Notes under the pieces: generated by a model
Seen by the model: only the letters and a program-made list of their open reading frames with translations
The model's database searches: none
Told to the model about the DNA's origin: nothing
Program-made: the position numbers and the translations under genes
From: Salinispora cortesiana
GTDB lineage: Bacteria; Actinomycetota; Actinomycetes; Mycobacteriales; Micromonosporaceae
DNA length: 53,251 nucleotides
Assembly (NCBI RefSeq): GCF_000484695.1
Contig: NZ_AXVR01000034.1
Span: 1-53,251 of the forward strand
Direction of reading: 5' to 3'
Shown: in pieces, positions 9,312-15,922 of the stretch
Layout of the letters: each line of letters begins with the position of its first letter
Position numbering within the stretch: position 1 is the stretch's first letter

Positions 9312-10256
9312 TCACGTGATCGGACGGGCGTGTTCCAGCTCGATCGGGGCGTGCAGCGCCGAAACCTCGGCCACCTCACGATCCTCGACGATCACCGTAC
9401 CGCCGTCACCGTCGACCGTCGCCACCACCCCGCCAGGAATGTTCAACGCCGTACGCATCGTCGCCGGATCCCCGATCACCGTGATCGTGTACGGCCCCGT
9501 CAACAACCGCCCATCCACGAACAGGGAACCATTCTCCCCATCCAGGAAATACGTCGAGGCGATGATCCGCACCGTCACTCCGTCCCCACCGGAGATCTGC
9601 ATCGCCTCCGCACCCGCACCCCGCAACTCCTGCACCGCGTCCAACACCCGCATCGCCGAAATCGCCGCCGCACCACCGGACTCAAACCGCACCACCAAGC
9701 CCGGCCCCTGCGCCGGCAACGTCCCCGCCAGGACCCCCAACTCGTCCGCCCGCCGCGCCGCCTCCTCCAACGCGGCCTGCCGGCCCTGCTCCCCCGACTG
9801 CAGCTGCCGCAGGCTGTCCTCCAACGCCGCGATGTCCTGCCGCAGCCGGTCCTCCCGAGCATTCAAGTCATAGAGAATCCGCACCAGGTCCTCCTGCCGC
9901 GCCGCCGAGGTAGTCGGGTCCGTTGATGTCGTCCGCAACTGCTCCACCAGCGTGAACCCCAGCAACGCCAGCAACACGAAGATCATCACGGTGGCCGGGC
10001 TCGTCCGCCGCCACCCCCCGAACAGAGCCAGGGCGGAGGTGAACTGACGCCCTGCCGTGCGGTCCAGCCTCGACTCACCCGCCGTGGCCGGCGGCGGCTC
10101 CGGATCCACCTCCACCTCCGGCGCCAGCGGACTCAACTCGTCCGGATCCGGCGCATCCGGGCGCGGGTCCGGCTCCCCTGCCGGGCCCGTCGCAGGCAGC
10201 GGACCTGGCTGCTCCGGCCAGCCCGTCCCCGTCTCGGTGTGCTCGTCACCCCTCAT
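9312..10256 (-). CDS. DUF881 membrane-anchored protein (Rv1823-like)
   Basis: About 314 residues. An acidic, proline-rich N-terminal cytoplasmic tail is followed by one membrane segment (ATVMIFVLLALLGFTLVEQL, about residue 105). Next comes a coiled coil (LNAREDRLRQDIAALEDSLR), then the DUF881 domain with GPGLVVRFESGGA, DAVQELRGAGAEAMQISG and GPYTITVIGDPATMRTALN. ATG 10256 is chosen because it lies just after the sbp stop, and upstream codons lie inside sbp. DUF881 proteins flank Sbp in many Gram-positives, close to cell division genes. Precise role unknown. Confidence 0.9.
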   Translation of the reverse strand: MRGDEHTETGTGWPEQPGPLPATGPAGEPDPRPDAPDPDELSPLAPEVEVDPEPPPATAGESRLDRTAGRQFTSALALFGGWRRTSPATVMIFVLLALLGFTLVEQLRTTSTDPTTSAARQEDLVRILYDLNAREDRLRQDIAALEDSLRQLQSGEQGRQAALEEAARRADELGVLAGTLPAQGPGLVVRFESGGAAAISAMRVLDAVQELRGAGAEAMQISGGDGVTVRIIASTYFLDGENGSLFVDGRLLTGPYTITVIGDPATMRTALNIPGGVVATVDGDGGTVIVEDREVAEVSALHAPIELEHARPIT

Positions 10257-10266
10257 CACGACAAAC

Positions 10267-10599
10267 CTACGCCCGGAACAGGTGCCGGCGGATCGCCGCC
10301 ACATTCCCGAAGATTCGAACCCCCAACACCACCACCACACCCGTGGAGAGCTGGCTACCCACCCCCAACTGGTCCCCCACGTACACGATCAGAGCAGCCA
10401 CCAACACGTTGGAGATGAATGACACCACGAACTGCTTGTCATCGAAGATCCGGTCCAGCTTCGCCCGCACCCCGCCGAACACCGCGTCCAACGCCGCCAC
10501 CACGGCGATCGGCAGATACGGCTGCAACGCCCCCGGCACCGTTGGATCGAGCCACAATCCGAGCAGCACGCCCGCAAGCAACGCCAACGCCGCAATCAT
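10267..10599 (-). CDS. sbp: Small basic protein Sbp (DUF1290)
   Basis: A 110-residue integral membrane protein with three hydrophobic segments: residues 2-18, 60-78 and 83-100. It has the family signature GLWLDPTVPGALQPYLPIAV, then LDAVFGGVRAKLDRIFDDKQ and FISNVLVAALIVYVGDQLG. Its start overlaps the end of the upstream DUF881 gene by four bases (ATGA), and another DUF881 gene follows it. This DUF881-sbp-DUF881 sandwich is the same as Rv1823-1825. Function is unknown beyond the association with division genes in Firmicutes. Confidence 0.93.
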   Translation of the reverse strand: MIAALALLAGVLLGLWLDPTVPGALQPYLPIAVVAALDAVFGGVRAKLDRIFDDKQFVVSFISNVLVAALIVYVGDQLGVGSQLSTGVVVVLGVRIFGNVAAIRRHLFRA

Positions 10600-11519
10600 C
10601 GACCACCTCCGAAATCGGGAGCCGTCGGCGAACCAGACGTCCCGGGACTGACCGACTGGCCCGACGACGTCGGACTCGCCGGTGGCTGCGCGTACTGTAG
10701 CCGCGGATCCGGCGCGGCGGGCAGCGTCAGGTCATCAGCGTCCCGCACCTCGAACGCCAACCCGGTATCCGCCGCGACCTGCTGCATCGTCGCCGCAATC
10801 CGGGTCTGCGCAAACCGCTCCCGCAACTCGTCCGGGCCGATCGCCGACACCTCGTAGGGCCCCGTCACCGGCCGAAAATCAACCAGAATCGCCTGCCCTG
10901 CCGACCGAATCGTGGACGTTGCCGTCAACCGCTGACCATTGATCGAGATCGCCTCCGCCCCCGACGCCCACAGACCGTTTGCGACCCCCTGGAGGTCGAT
11001 GTAAATCACCCGCGACGGCCCCGAAACCGGATCCGGAACCAGCTGCTCGTCCGGCGGAGCGTCGGCCAACCGCACCACCACACCGTCCCCACTCACCCGG
11101 CCCAAACCGGTGCCCGCCTCCAGCTCGTGCAGCTGCGCCGCCTCCGTGCCCAGCGCAGCAGCCCGCTGCCGGGCCACCTCCGCCCGCAACTCGTCGGCCC
11201 GCTCCGACAGCTGGTCGGTCTCGCCCTCCCGCTGCTCGATCTGCGCCACCAGACCTTCCCGGGCCTGCTGGCGCCCCGGTGCCGCCGCCACCGTCTGGCG
11301 GTACGCCACCGCGAACAAGAACCCGAGCGCCACGAGGACGACGAGGCTCACGGCCCGGACCGACCGGCGCCACCTCACCGCAGCTCCCTGCCGCTGGCGG
11401 GCCGCCGCGTCGGCGTACCCCGGATCGAGCGGATTGCGGAACAATTCAGTGAGGAAGTCCGGCGCGTACGTCCGGCCGGTCGGCTCCCGGCTCTCCGATC
11501 GAAGCTGTGAGTCGGTCAT
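10596..11519 (-). CDS. DUF881 membrane-anchored protein (Rv1825-like)
   Basis: About 307 residues. A cytoplasmic tail containing FLTELFRNPLDPGYADAAAR is followed by a membrane segment (AVSLVVLVALGFLFAVAY, about residue 60). An extracellular coiled coil follows (QREGETDQLSERADELRAEV), then a DUF881 domain with GDGVVVRLADAPP, IYIDLQGVANGLWASGAEAI, INGQRLTATSTIRSAG and VTGPYEVSAIGP. ATG 11519 forms an ATGA overlap with the upstream phosphatidyltransferase stop, which fixes the start. It is the second DUF881 protein of the block and could pair with the other around Sbp. Confidence 0.9.
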   Translation of the reverse strand: MTDSQLRSESREPTGRTYAPDFLTELFRNPLDPGYADAAARQRQGAAVRWRRSVRAVSLVVLVALGFLFAVAYRQTVAAAPGRQQAREGLVAQIEQREGETDQLSERADELRAEVARQRAAALGTEAAQLHELEAGTGLGRVSGDGVVVRLADAPPDEQLVPDPVSGPSRVIYIDLQGVANGLWASGAEAISINGQRLTATSTIRSAGQAILVDFRPVTGPYEVSAIGPDELRERFAQTRIAATMQQVAADTGLAFEVRDADDLTLPAAPDPRLQYAQPPASPTSSGQSVSPGTSGSPTAPDFGGGR

Positions 11520-12124
11520 CGTGCCCTCGCCGCCCGCACCAGCCGCCCGGCCTGCACCACATACATCGCGCCAGCGACCCAGTACAAGGTCAGGCCCCAC
11601 CAGGCCAGACTCCAACCAGCCGCGCTGATGACTGTTGCCGGCGCCGCCTTCGCCAGCAACAGGACTGGGAACGCGGCCAACAACAAGAACGTCGCCGTCT
11701 TGCCCACATAGTGCACCGGCGGCGGCCCGTATCCGTACCGACGTAGCGTGCCAAGGGAACCCAACAGCAGCACCTCACGGGCGAGCAGCGCCACCGTGAA
11801 CTGCCACGGCACCACCTCACGGATGGTAAACGCGACCAGCGTGGCCAGGATGTAGAGGCGGTCCACGAACGGATCGAGTAGCTCGCCCAGCCGACTCACC
11901 TGCCGCAGTCGCCGGGCGACCCAGCCGTCCACCCAGTCGGTGGTGCCGCCGACCGCCAACACCACGATCGCGGCGACATCGGCGCGGGCCACCAGGAGTA
12001 GGTAGAGGAAGACCGGAACACCGAGGAGCCGGACGAAGCTGATCAGGTTCGGCAGTGTGAAGACCCGGTCGGTGGGGTGGCCGGAGGCCCGCGGAGTGTC
12101 AACCCAAGCCGGCCGCTGCGACAC
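11516..12124 (-). CDS. CDP-alcohol phosphatidyltransferase family protein
   Basis: Integral membrane phospholipid-synthesis enzyme, 202 residues. It carries the family motif D-x2-D-G-x2-A-R-x8-G-x3-D-x3-D as TDWVDGWVARRLRQVSRLGE then LLDPFVDRL. At least five hydrophobic segments are present (for example VFLYLLLVARADVAAIVVLA and ATFLLLAAFPVLLLA). The position before DUF881-sbp-DUF881 equals Rv1822 (annotated pgsA2). The substrate is uncertain: phosphatidylglycerophosphate or cardiolipin synthesis are the usual suggestions. It is the first gene of the operon; the 350-bp upstream region is shared with the divergent stress protein gene. Confidence 0.92.
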   Translation of the reverse strand: MSQRPAWVDTPRASGHPTDRVFTLPNLISFVRLLGVPVFLYLLLVARADVAAIVVLAVGGTTDWVDGWVARRLRQVSRLGELLDPFVDRLYILATLVAFTIREVVPWQFTVALLAREVLLLGSLGTLRRYGYGPPPVHYVGKTATFLLLAAFPVLLLAKAAPATVISAAGWSLAWWGLTLYWVAGAMYVVQAGRLVRAARAR

Positions 12125-12271
12125 CGAACCTCCTCCACTGTGCGCCTCGGCGCCCGACCCACATCTGCCAGGTCGGCAGGCACCAGCACTGTGACCCCAG
12201 CGCGGGACCGACCCGTTGGACCCGGCCCGCGATTCCAGATGATCGTGGGCCGACCCAGCTGCGCTGCCACT

Positions 12272-12317
12272 ATATCCGCCCTGTCACGGCATCGATGTGC
12301 TGAGTCAGGGCGGATAT
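12272..12317. repeat. 12-bp inverted repeat in the pgsA-like/usp divergent region
   Basis: ATATCCGCCCTG at 12272-12283 and its exact complement at 12306-12317, separated by 22 bases. It lies in the 351-bp space (12125-12475) between two divergent genes, about 150 bp from either start. A regulator site or a cruciform are possible; it lacks a T-tract. The same space also holds IR CCTAG-GATA-CTAGG (12361-12374) and palindrome GCCCCAGCTGGGGC (12406-12419). Confidence 0.6.
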
Positions 12318-12379
12318 GTGTGGTGTCCGGGTGTGTGGTGGCACACACGACGCACAGCAGCCTAGGATACTAGGGTTTA

Positions 12380-12399
12380 TTCGGGACCGGTGTCCCCGG
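12380..12399 (+). promoter_or_regulatory. DosR/DevR-like box upstream of the universal stress protein
   Basis: TTCGGGACCGGTGTCCCCGG keeps the GGGAC-N4-GTCCC core and the TTCGGGAC left half of the mycobacterial DosR consensus; 14 of 20 positions match. It is about 75-85 bp upstream of a two-domain universal stress protein gene, a class of gene that is a classic DosR target. It is inferred, not proven. Confidence 0.5.
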
Positions 12400-12475
12400 G
12401 TTGCAGCCCCAGCTGGGGCCAACCCACCGGTTACGGCTCCCGGCCACCCCACGGCCGCGATACTGACCGCGGGGG

Positions 12476-13366
12476 GTGAAGGGGGTGAACTCGTCGAACG
12501 GCGCCGCGGTGGTGGTCGGCGTGGACGAATCGGAGCAGGCGCGACGGGCCGTACGCCTCGCGGCCGCCGAGGCCGCCCGCCGCAACCGAACGCTGCGGAT
12601 CGTCCACGGCTTCATCTGGCCACTCCTCCACGTGCCGGTGGGAGCGCCACCCGGCGGACCGCCCGGATCGGGCCTCCGCCATCAAGCGGAGCAGCTCGTC
12701 GCCGACGCGGTCGCCGAAGCCGAAGCGGCCGCGCCCGGACTCCGCGTCTCCGGTGAGATCATCGACGGCGAGGCCGCCGCCGTGCTGGTCGGTGAGGCAC
12801 CGAACGCCGTGCTGATCGTGTTGGGTGACCGCGGTATGGGCGGCTTCGCGGCCCTGGTTGTCGGCTCGGTCGCGATACAGGTCGCCACCCACGCCGACTG
12901 CCCGGTCCTGGTCGTGCGCGGCATGGACCGCACCGAAGGGCCGGTGATCGTCGGGGTGGACGGATCCGCGGTATCCGTTCCCGCCGTCGAATTCGCCGCC
13001 GAGCAGGCGTCGCTGCGCGGCAGCGACCTCGTCGCGATACACGCCTACCTGCACCCGGTCGCCAGCAAACCCGGCGACATGCAGCCTCTCGTCTACGACG
13101 AGGAGAAGCTACGCCACGAGGAACGCCAGCTACTCGCCGAATCCGTCGCCGGGCTGGCCGAGAGGTGGCCGGATCTGACCGTCCGCCAACGAATCGTCCG
13201 CGGCCGACCCGCACCGATCCTCACCGAAGCGTCTCAGCAGGCCCAGCTACTGGTGGTCGGCGGGCACGGACACGGCGCGTTCACCGGCCTGCTGCTGGGC
13301 TCGGTCAGCCAGTCCGCACTGCACCACGCCGACTGCCCCGTCGCGGTTGTCCGCGCTCCCGGCTGA
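12476..13366 (+). CDS. Tandem-domain universal stress protein
   Basis: A 296-residue cytoplasmic protein with two UspA domains. Domain 1 (about 10-148) starts AAVVVGVDESEQARRAVRLA and ends in the ATP-binding motif GDRGMGGFAALVVGS. Domain 2 (about 155-293) starts GPVIVGVDGSAVSVPAVEFA and ends GGHGHGAFTGLLLGS. Both fit G-x2-G-x9-G-S, so both probably bind ATP. Starts GTG 12476 and GTG 12485 are both possible; the second has GAAGGGG just before it. Such proteins help non-growing or oxygen-limited cells in mycobacteria. The DosR-like box upstream suggests the same signal here. Confidence 0.93.
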   Translation: MKGVNSSNGAAVVVGVDESEQARRAVRLAAAEAARRNRTLRIVHGFIWPLLHVPVGAPPGGPPGSGLRHQAEQLVADAVAEAEAAAPGLRVSGEIIDGEAAAVLVGEAPNAVLIVLGDRGMGGFAALVVGSVAIQVATHADCPVLVVRGMDRTEGPVIVGVDGSAVSVPAVEFAAEQASLRGSDLVAIHAYLHPVASKPGDMQPLVYDEEKLRHEERQLLAESVAGLAERWPDLTVRQRIVRGRPAPILTEASQQAQLLVVGGHGHGAFTGLLLGSVSQSALHHADCPVAVVRAPG

Positions 13367-13449
13367 TCCGCTCGGCGCGGTTGGTCATCACCCGGACGGG
13401 TAGACGCCCGGCGGACAACACTGGTGAGCACGACCGAGGAGGCACCCAG

Positions 13450-13509
13450 ATGCCCGCACCACGACCCGGCAACGACGGGTACGACCAGCACGGCGGCGAG
13501 CCGATATGA
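13450..13509 (+). CDS. Putative 19-residue ORF coupled to the next gene
   Basis: ATG 13450 is preceded by GAGGAGG and encodes MPAPRPGNDGYDQHGGEPI. Its TGA overlaps the ATG of the next gene (ATGA at 13506-13509). Good ribosome binding and the overlap suggest it is translated, perhaps only to couple translation of the following gene. I know no family for it. Confidence 0.4.
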   Translation: MPAPRPGNDGYDQHGGEPI

Positions 13510-13973
13510 GAGCCGGAGCCCTGGTCGACGGAGCGATCGCCGGCGCGGCCGGCACCACCGCCCTCAACGCCGTCACCTATCTGGACATGACGCTGCGAGC
13601 CCGGCCGGCGAGTAGCACCCCAGAACGCAGTGCCGGTCGGGTCGCCGAGGTGGCCCACCTCAACCTCGGCCCCGAGCCCCAGGCGACCAACCGCCGCTCG
13701 GGGCTCGGCCCGCTGCTCGGATACGGCATCGGGATCGCGGCCGGAGTCGGCTTCGCCCTGCTGACCCGGGGCCGGCCCATGCCGCCGGCCCCGGCCAGTG
13801 GGCTGCTCGGCGGCGGGGTGATGACCGCCTCCGGCGGCTCGTACGCCGTCTTCGGAGTCAGCGACCCACGCACCTGGAGCCGTGGGGACTGGCTGTCCGA
13901 CCTCATCCCGCACCTGGCTTACGGCCTGGTCGCCGCGGCGACCTGGAACCGACTCCGGGTGCCACCCGCCTGA
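13506..13973 (+). CDS. Hypothetical small membrane protein
   Basis: A 155-residue protein of unknown function. It begins MRAGALVDGAIAGAAGTTAL with a glycine/alanine-rich hydrophobic N-terminus and has a conserved-looking TYLDMTLRARPAS. A second hydrophobic stretch is GPLLGYGIGIAAGVGFALL (about 75-93) and a third GLLGGGVMTASGGSYAVFG, and the tail is HLAYGLVAAATWNRL. Three or four membrane passes are likely. Start is fixed by the ATGA overlap with the small ORF upstream. A perfect 16-bp hairpin follows the stop. Confidence 0.75.
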   Translation: MRAGALVDGAIAGAAGTTALNAVTYLDMTLRARPASSTPERSAGRVAEVAHLNLGPEPQATNRRSGLGPLLGYGIGIAAGVGFALLTRGRPMPPAPASGLLGGGVMTASGGSYAVFGVSDPRTWSRGDWLSDLIPHLAYGLVAAATWNRLRVPPA

Positions 13974-13983
13974 GACGTAGCCA

Positions 13984-14023
13984 CCGTGCCGCCCGCCCTT
14001 CAGACGCAGGGCGGGCGGCACGG
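13984..14023. terminator. Bidirectional hairpin terminator
   Basis: Perfect 16-bp stem (13984-13999 with 14008-14023), 8-base loop, placed between convergent stops at 13973 and 14025. Confidence 0.85.
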
Positions 14024-14024
14024 A

Positions 14025-14219
14025 TCAGCTGTCGTCCTCGGCAACCGGCTCGCCCGGGGGCCCATAGCCGGAGACCTGGCCCCGGGGCACCGGACGCCCC
14101 CGGTCGCCCTGCGACGAGCCACGGTTACGTGGATGACCCGTCGGACCGGGCCCCTTGGTGTCCTGCACGTTCGAGCCCCGGGCGCTGCGCCGGACCTCCT
14201 GCTGCTGCGGGTTCGTCAC
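14025..14219 (-). CDS. Small hydrophilic protein of unknown function
   Basis: A 64-residue, strongly polar and basic/glycine-rich protein beginning MTNPQQQEVRRSARGSNVQD and ending in an acidic VAEDDS. Start GTG 14219 has AAGGAGA with a good 5-base spacing, and the stop is backed by a shared terminator hairpin, so it is probably a true gene. Its low complexity suggests a disordered protein. No function can be assigned. Confidence 0.7.
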   Translation of the reverse strand: MTNPQQQEVRRSARGSNVQDTKGPGPTGHPRNRGSSQGDRGRPVPRGQVSGYGPPGEPVAEDDS

Positions 14220-14297
14220 CGCTGTCTCCTTCCCGCTGGGCGGCGGCGTACGCGGCGGCCGCCTCCACCCCCCGGATACCCACCGACGTCACCGGAC

Positions 14298-14990
14298 ATG
14301 CAGCGGGCTAACCCGGCCTACGCCGGGTACACCCCATCGGTGGGAGACAGTCAGGAGACGGCGCGGGTGTTGCTGGAACGACGAGGACAGACCTACACCG
14401 AGGAGGCCGGGATCCGGCTGGCCGACCGGCCCGGCCCGCTCTACCAGCTGTTGGTGCTCGCCACCCTGCTGAGCGCACGAATCCGAGCCGGCGTCGCGGT
14501 GGCCGCCGCCCGGGAGCTCTTCGCCGCCGGCTACCGCACCCCGTCGGCGATGGAGGCGGCGACCTGGCAGGACCGGGTTGACGCGCTCGGTCGCGGGCAC
14601 TATCGGCGCTACGACGAGCGGACCGCCACGCTGCTCGGCACAGGCGCACGACTCTGCCTGGACCGCTGGCAGGGCGACCTGCGCCGGCTACACCGCACCG
14701 CGCAGGGCCAACCGGCGCAGCTACGCCGCCTGCTCACCGCTTTTCCGGGCATCGGGCCCGCCGGTGCGGACATCTTCCTCCGCGAGGCCCAGGCGGTCTG
14801 GCCGGACCTGCGTCCCTTCGCCGACCGGCGCACCCTCAGCGGCGCGGAGAGGTTGGGCCTGCCGCAGACCCCGCGGCGGCTCGCCAGCCTAGTGGCGGAG
14901 GCGGAGTTCGGCCGCTTCGCCTCCGCCCTGGTGCGGGTCGCGCTCGGCGAGGAGTCCGCTGGTGCGGTGACGCGGGCGGCGCGCCGGTGA
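14298..14990 (+). CDS. HhH-GPD-like DNA repair protein (endonuclease III related)
   Basis: About 230 residues. The middle looks like the helical HhH-GPD fold: YQLLVLATLLSARIRAGVAV, AARELFAAGYRTPSAMEAA, then a helix-hairpin-helix LLTAFPGIGPAGADIFLREA and PDLRPFADRRTL in the place of the catalytic aspartate. In endonuclease III the order LLS.Q....V....ALPGVG..TA..V.....D is the same, but here there is no obvious catalytic lysine after the hairpin and no iron-sulphur cysteines. The protein may be a non-catalytic or divergent member. The start is uncertain: ATG 14298 or GTG 14340, neither with a clear Shine-Dalgarno site. Confidence 0.75.
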   Translation: MQRANPAYAGYTPSVGDSQETARVLLERRGQTYTEEAGIRLADRPGPLYQLLVLATLLSARIRAGVAVAAARELFAAGYRTPSAMEAATWQDRVDALGRGHYRRYDERTATLLGTGARLCLDRWQGDLRRLHRTAQGQPAQLRRLLTAFPGIGPAGADIFLREAQAVWPDLRPFADRRTLSGAERLGLPQTPRRLASLVAEAEFGRFASALVRVALGEESAGAVTRAARR

Positions 14991-14994
14991 CCAG

Positions 14995-15180
14995 TCACTT
15001 CGTCGCGTCGCCGCGAGGCCGGGTGAGATACCACACCAGCAGCGCCGCGAGCACGGCCAGCGCGATCAGGCCGCTGGTGACGCCCTCACCGTCCGGTTGG
15101 TCCCGGCCAGTCGTGCCAAAGTAGATCACTGCCAGCCCGGTCAGCACCGCCACAGCGGTACGTACTCCTCGGTCCCTCAC
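14995..15180 (-). CDS. Small membrane protein
   Basis: A 61-residue protein with two hydrophobic helices (about residues 8-22, TAVAVLTGLAVIYFG, and 36-52, SGLIALAVLAALLVWYL) and a basic C-terminus (TRPRGDATK). The GTG start at 15180 has no strong ribosome site. It ends four bases after the convergent HhH gene. Function unknown. Confidence 0.55.
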   Translation of the reverse strand: MRDRGVRTAVAVLTGLAVIYFGTTGRDQPDGEGVTSGLIALAVLAALLVWYLTRPRGDATK

Positions 15181-15245
15181 ACTCGGTGACCCTAGCCAGC
15201 GCCAGCCGCGAAGGGCAGCAAACTACTTTTTTCCCCTAAACGGGG

Positions 15246-15443
15246 TCAGTCGACCTCCAGGTCGTCGAGCGAGATCTTGTGGCTCATCAGCCAGCGCGCC
15301 AACGCCGACATTCCGAACAGCCACAGCGGCGCCGACTCGGTCGTCCCGCTGGTGGCAAAGACCGCGAACCGGAGATCGGGCGCGCGGTAGGCCTCGATCC
15401 GCCACCGGTGTTGCCGATCCCGCCAGATCGCTGAAGGGTCCAT
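15246..15443 (-). CDS. Small conserved-looking hypothetical protein
   Basis: A 65-residue protein: MDPSAIWRDRQHRWRIEAYR, APDLRFAVFATSGTTESAPL, WLFGMSALARWLMSHKISLD then DLEVD. The aromatic and charged pattern and good codon use suggest a folded domain and a real gene. ATG 15443 is the sensible start. Function unknown. Confidence 0.65.
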   Translation of the reverse strand: MDPSAIWRDRQHRWRIEAYRAPDLRFAVFATSGTTESAPLWLFGMSALARWLMSHKISLDDLEVD

Positions 15444-15533
15444 ACTCAGACGCTACCGAGCTGGTCCCGCACGCGGGGGCAGCTCGGGGACCTGCCCGCG
15501 GCCCAGCACCGCCTTCGGCTTCGGCGTGAAGAG

Positions 15534-15569
15534 CACCGCCCCCCACGGCCTGGGCCGCAGGGGGCGGTG
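15534..15569. repeat. Perfect 10-bp hairpin
   Basis: Arms CACCGCCCCC (15534-15543) and GGGGGCGGTG (15560-15569), 16-base loop. It may be a terminator or part of a structured leader of the small gene ending at 15246. Confidence 0.65.
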
Positions 15570-15730
15570 TGGGGTGCCGGTGTGCAGGTCGCCTCTCGGC
15601 GCGTGGCGCGTGGCGGCTCCAGCCGAACGGTATTCCGCGACGGCTTATTGGTGAGGCCCGGGGACACTGGACACACCGACACCCGTGTCAACAGCGTACC
15701 CGCTCCGGCCCTTCCCATCGGGCCGGTGAC

Positions 15731-15768
15731 CGCTGCCACCCCTGGTATCGGCACCAGGGGTGGCAGCG
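15731..15768. terminator. Perfect 16-bp hairpin, probable terminator
   Basis: Arms 15731-15746 and 15753-15768 are exact complements with a six-base loop ATCGGC. It lies 155 bp downstream of the geranylgeranyl reductase gene (minus strand), consistent with being its terminator. There is no T-tract on either side. Confidence 0.6.
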
Positions 15769-15922
15769 CACTCAGTCGCGGCTGGTTGGGATACCGAACA
15801 GCAGGTTTGGGCTGCTCCCCCACAGGTGCGGTGATCCCCCGCACCACCGCGAGAGCATCCTAGGATCCTGGATGGGTGGCGGAGGCGGAGTTGCTGTCCG
15901 CGCGACACGGAGACCCACAGCG

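Larger units (their letters stand above)
15444..15922. other. 479-bp intergenic region with two strong hairpins
   Basis: No convincing long gene. It holds two notable hairpins, listed separately at 15534-15569 and 15731-15768. A 27-codon minus-strand ORF (15453-15536, GTG start, LFTPKPKAVLGRGQVPEL within it) has coding-like composition and a GGGGGG ribosome site but starts inside a hairpin arm. It is left unassigned. No tRNA, tmRNA or RNase P signature was seen. Confidence 0.6.

Noticed and set aside
10300..10330. TTCGAACCC resembling a tRNA T-arm
   Set aside because: Lies inside the sbp coding sequence; no acceptor stem or anticodon arm around it.
15446..15847. 133-codon minus-strand ORF in the hairpin-rich gap
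   Set aside because: Crosses two perfect hairpins, has Arg/Pro/Ser-rich composition and lacks a ribosome site.
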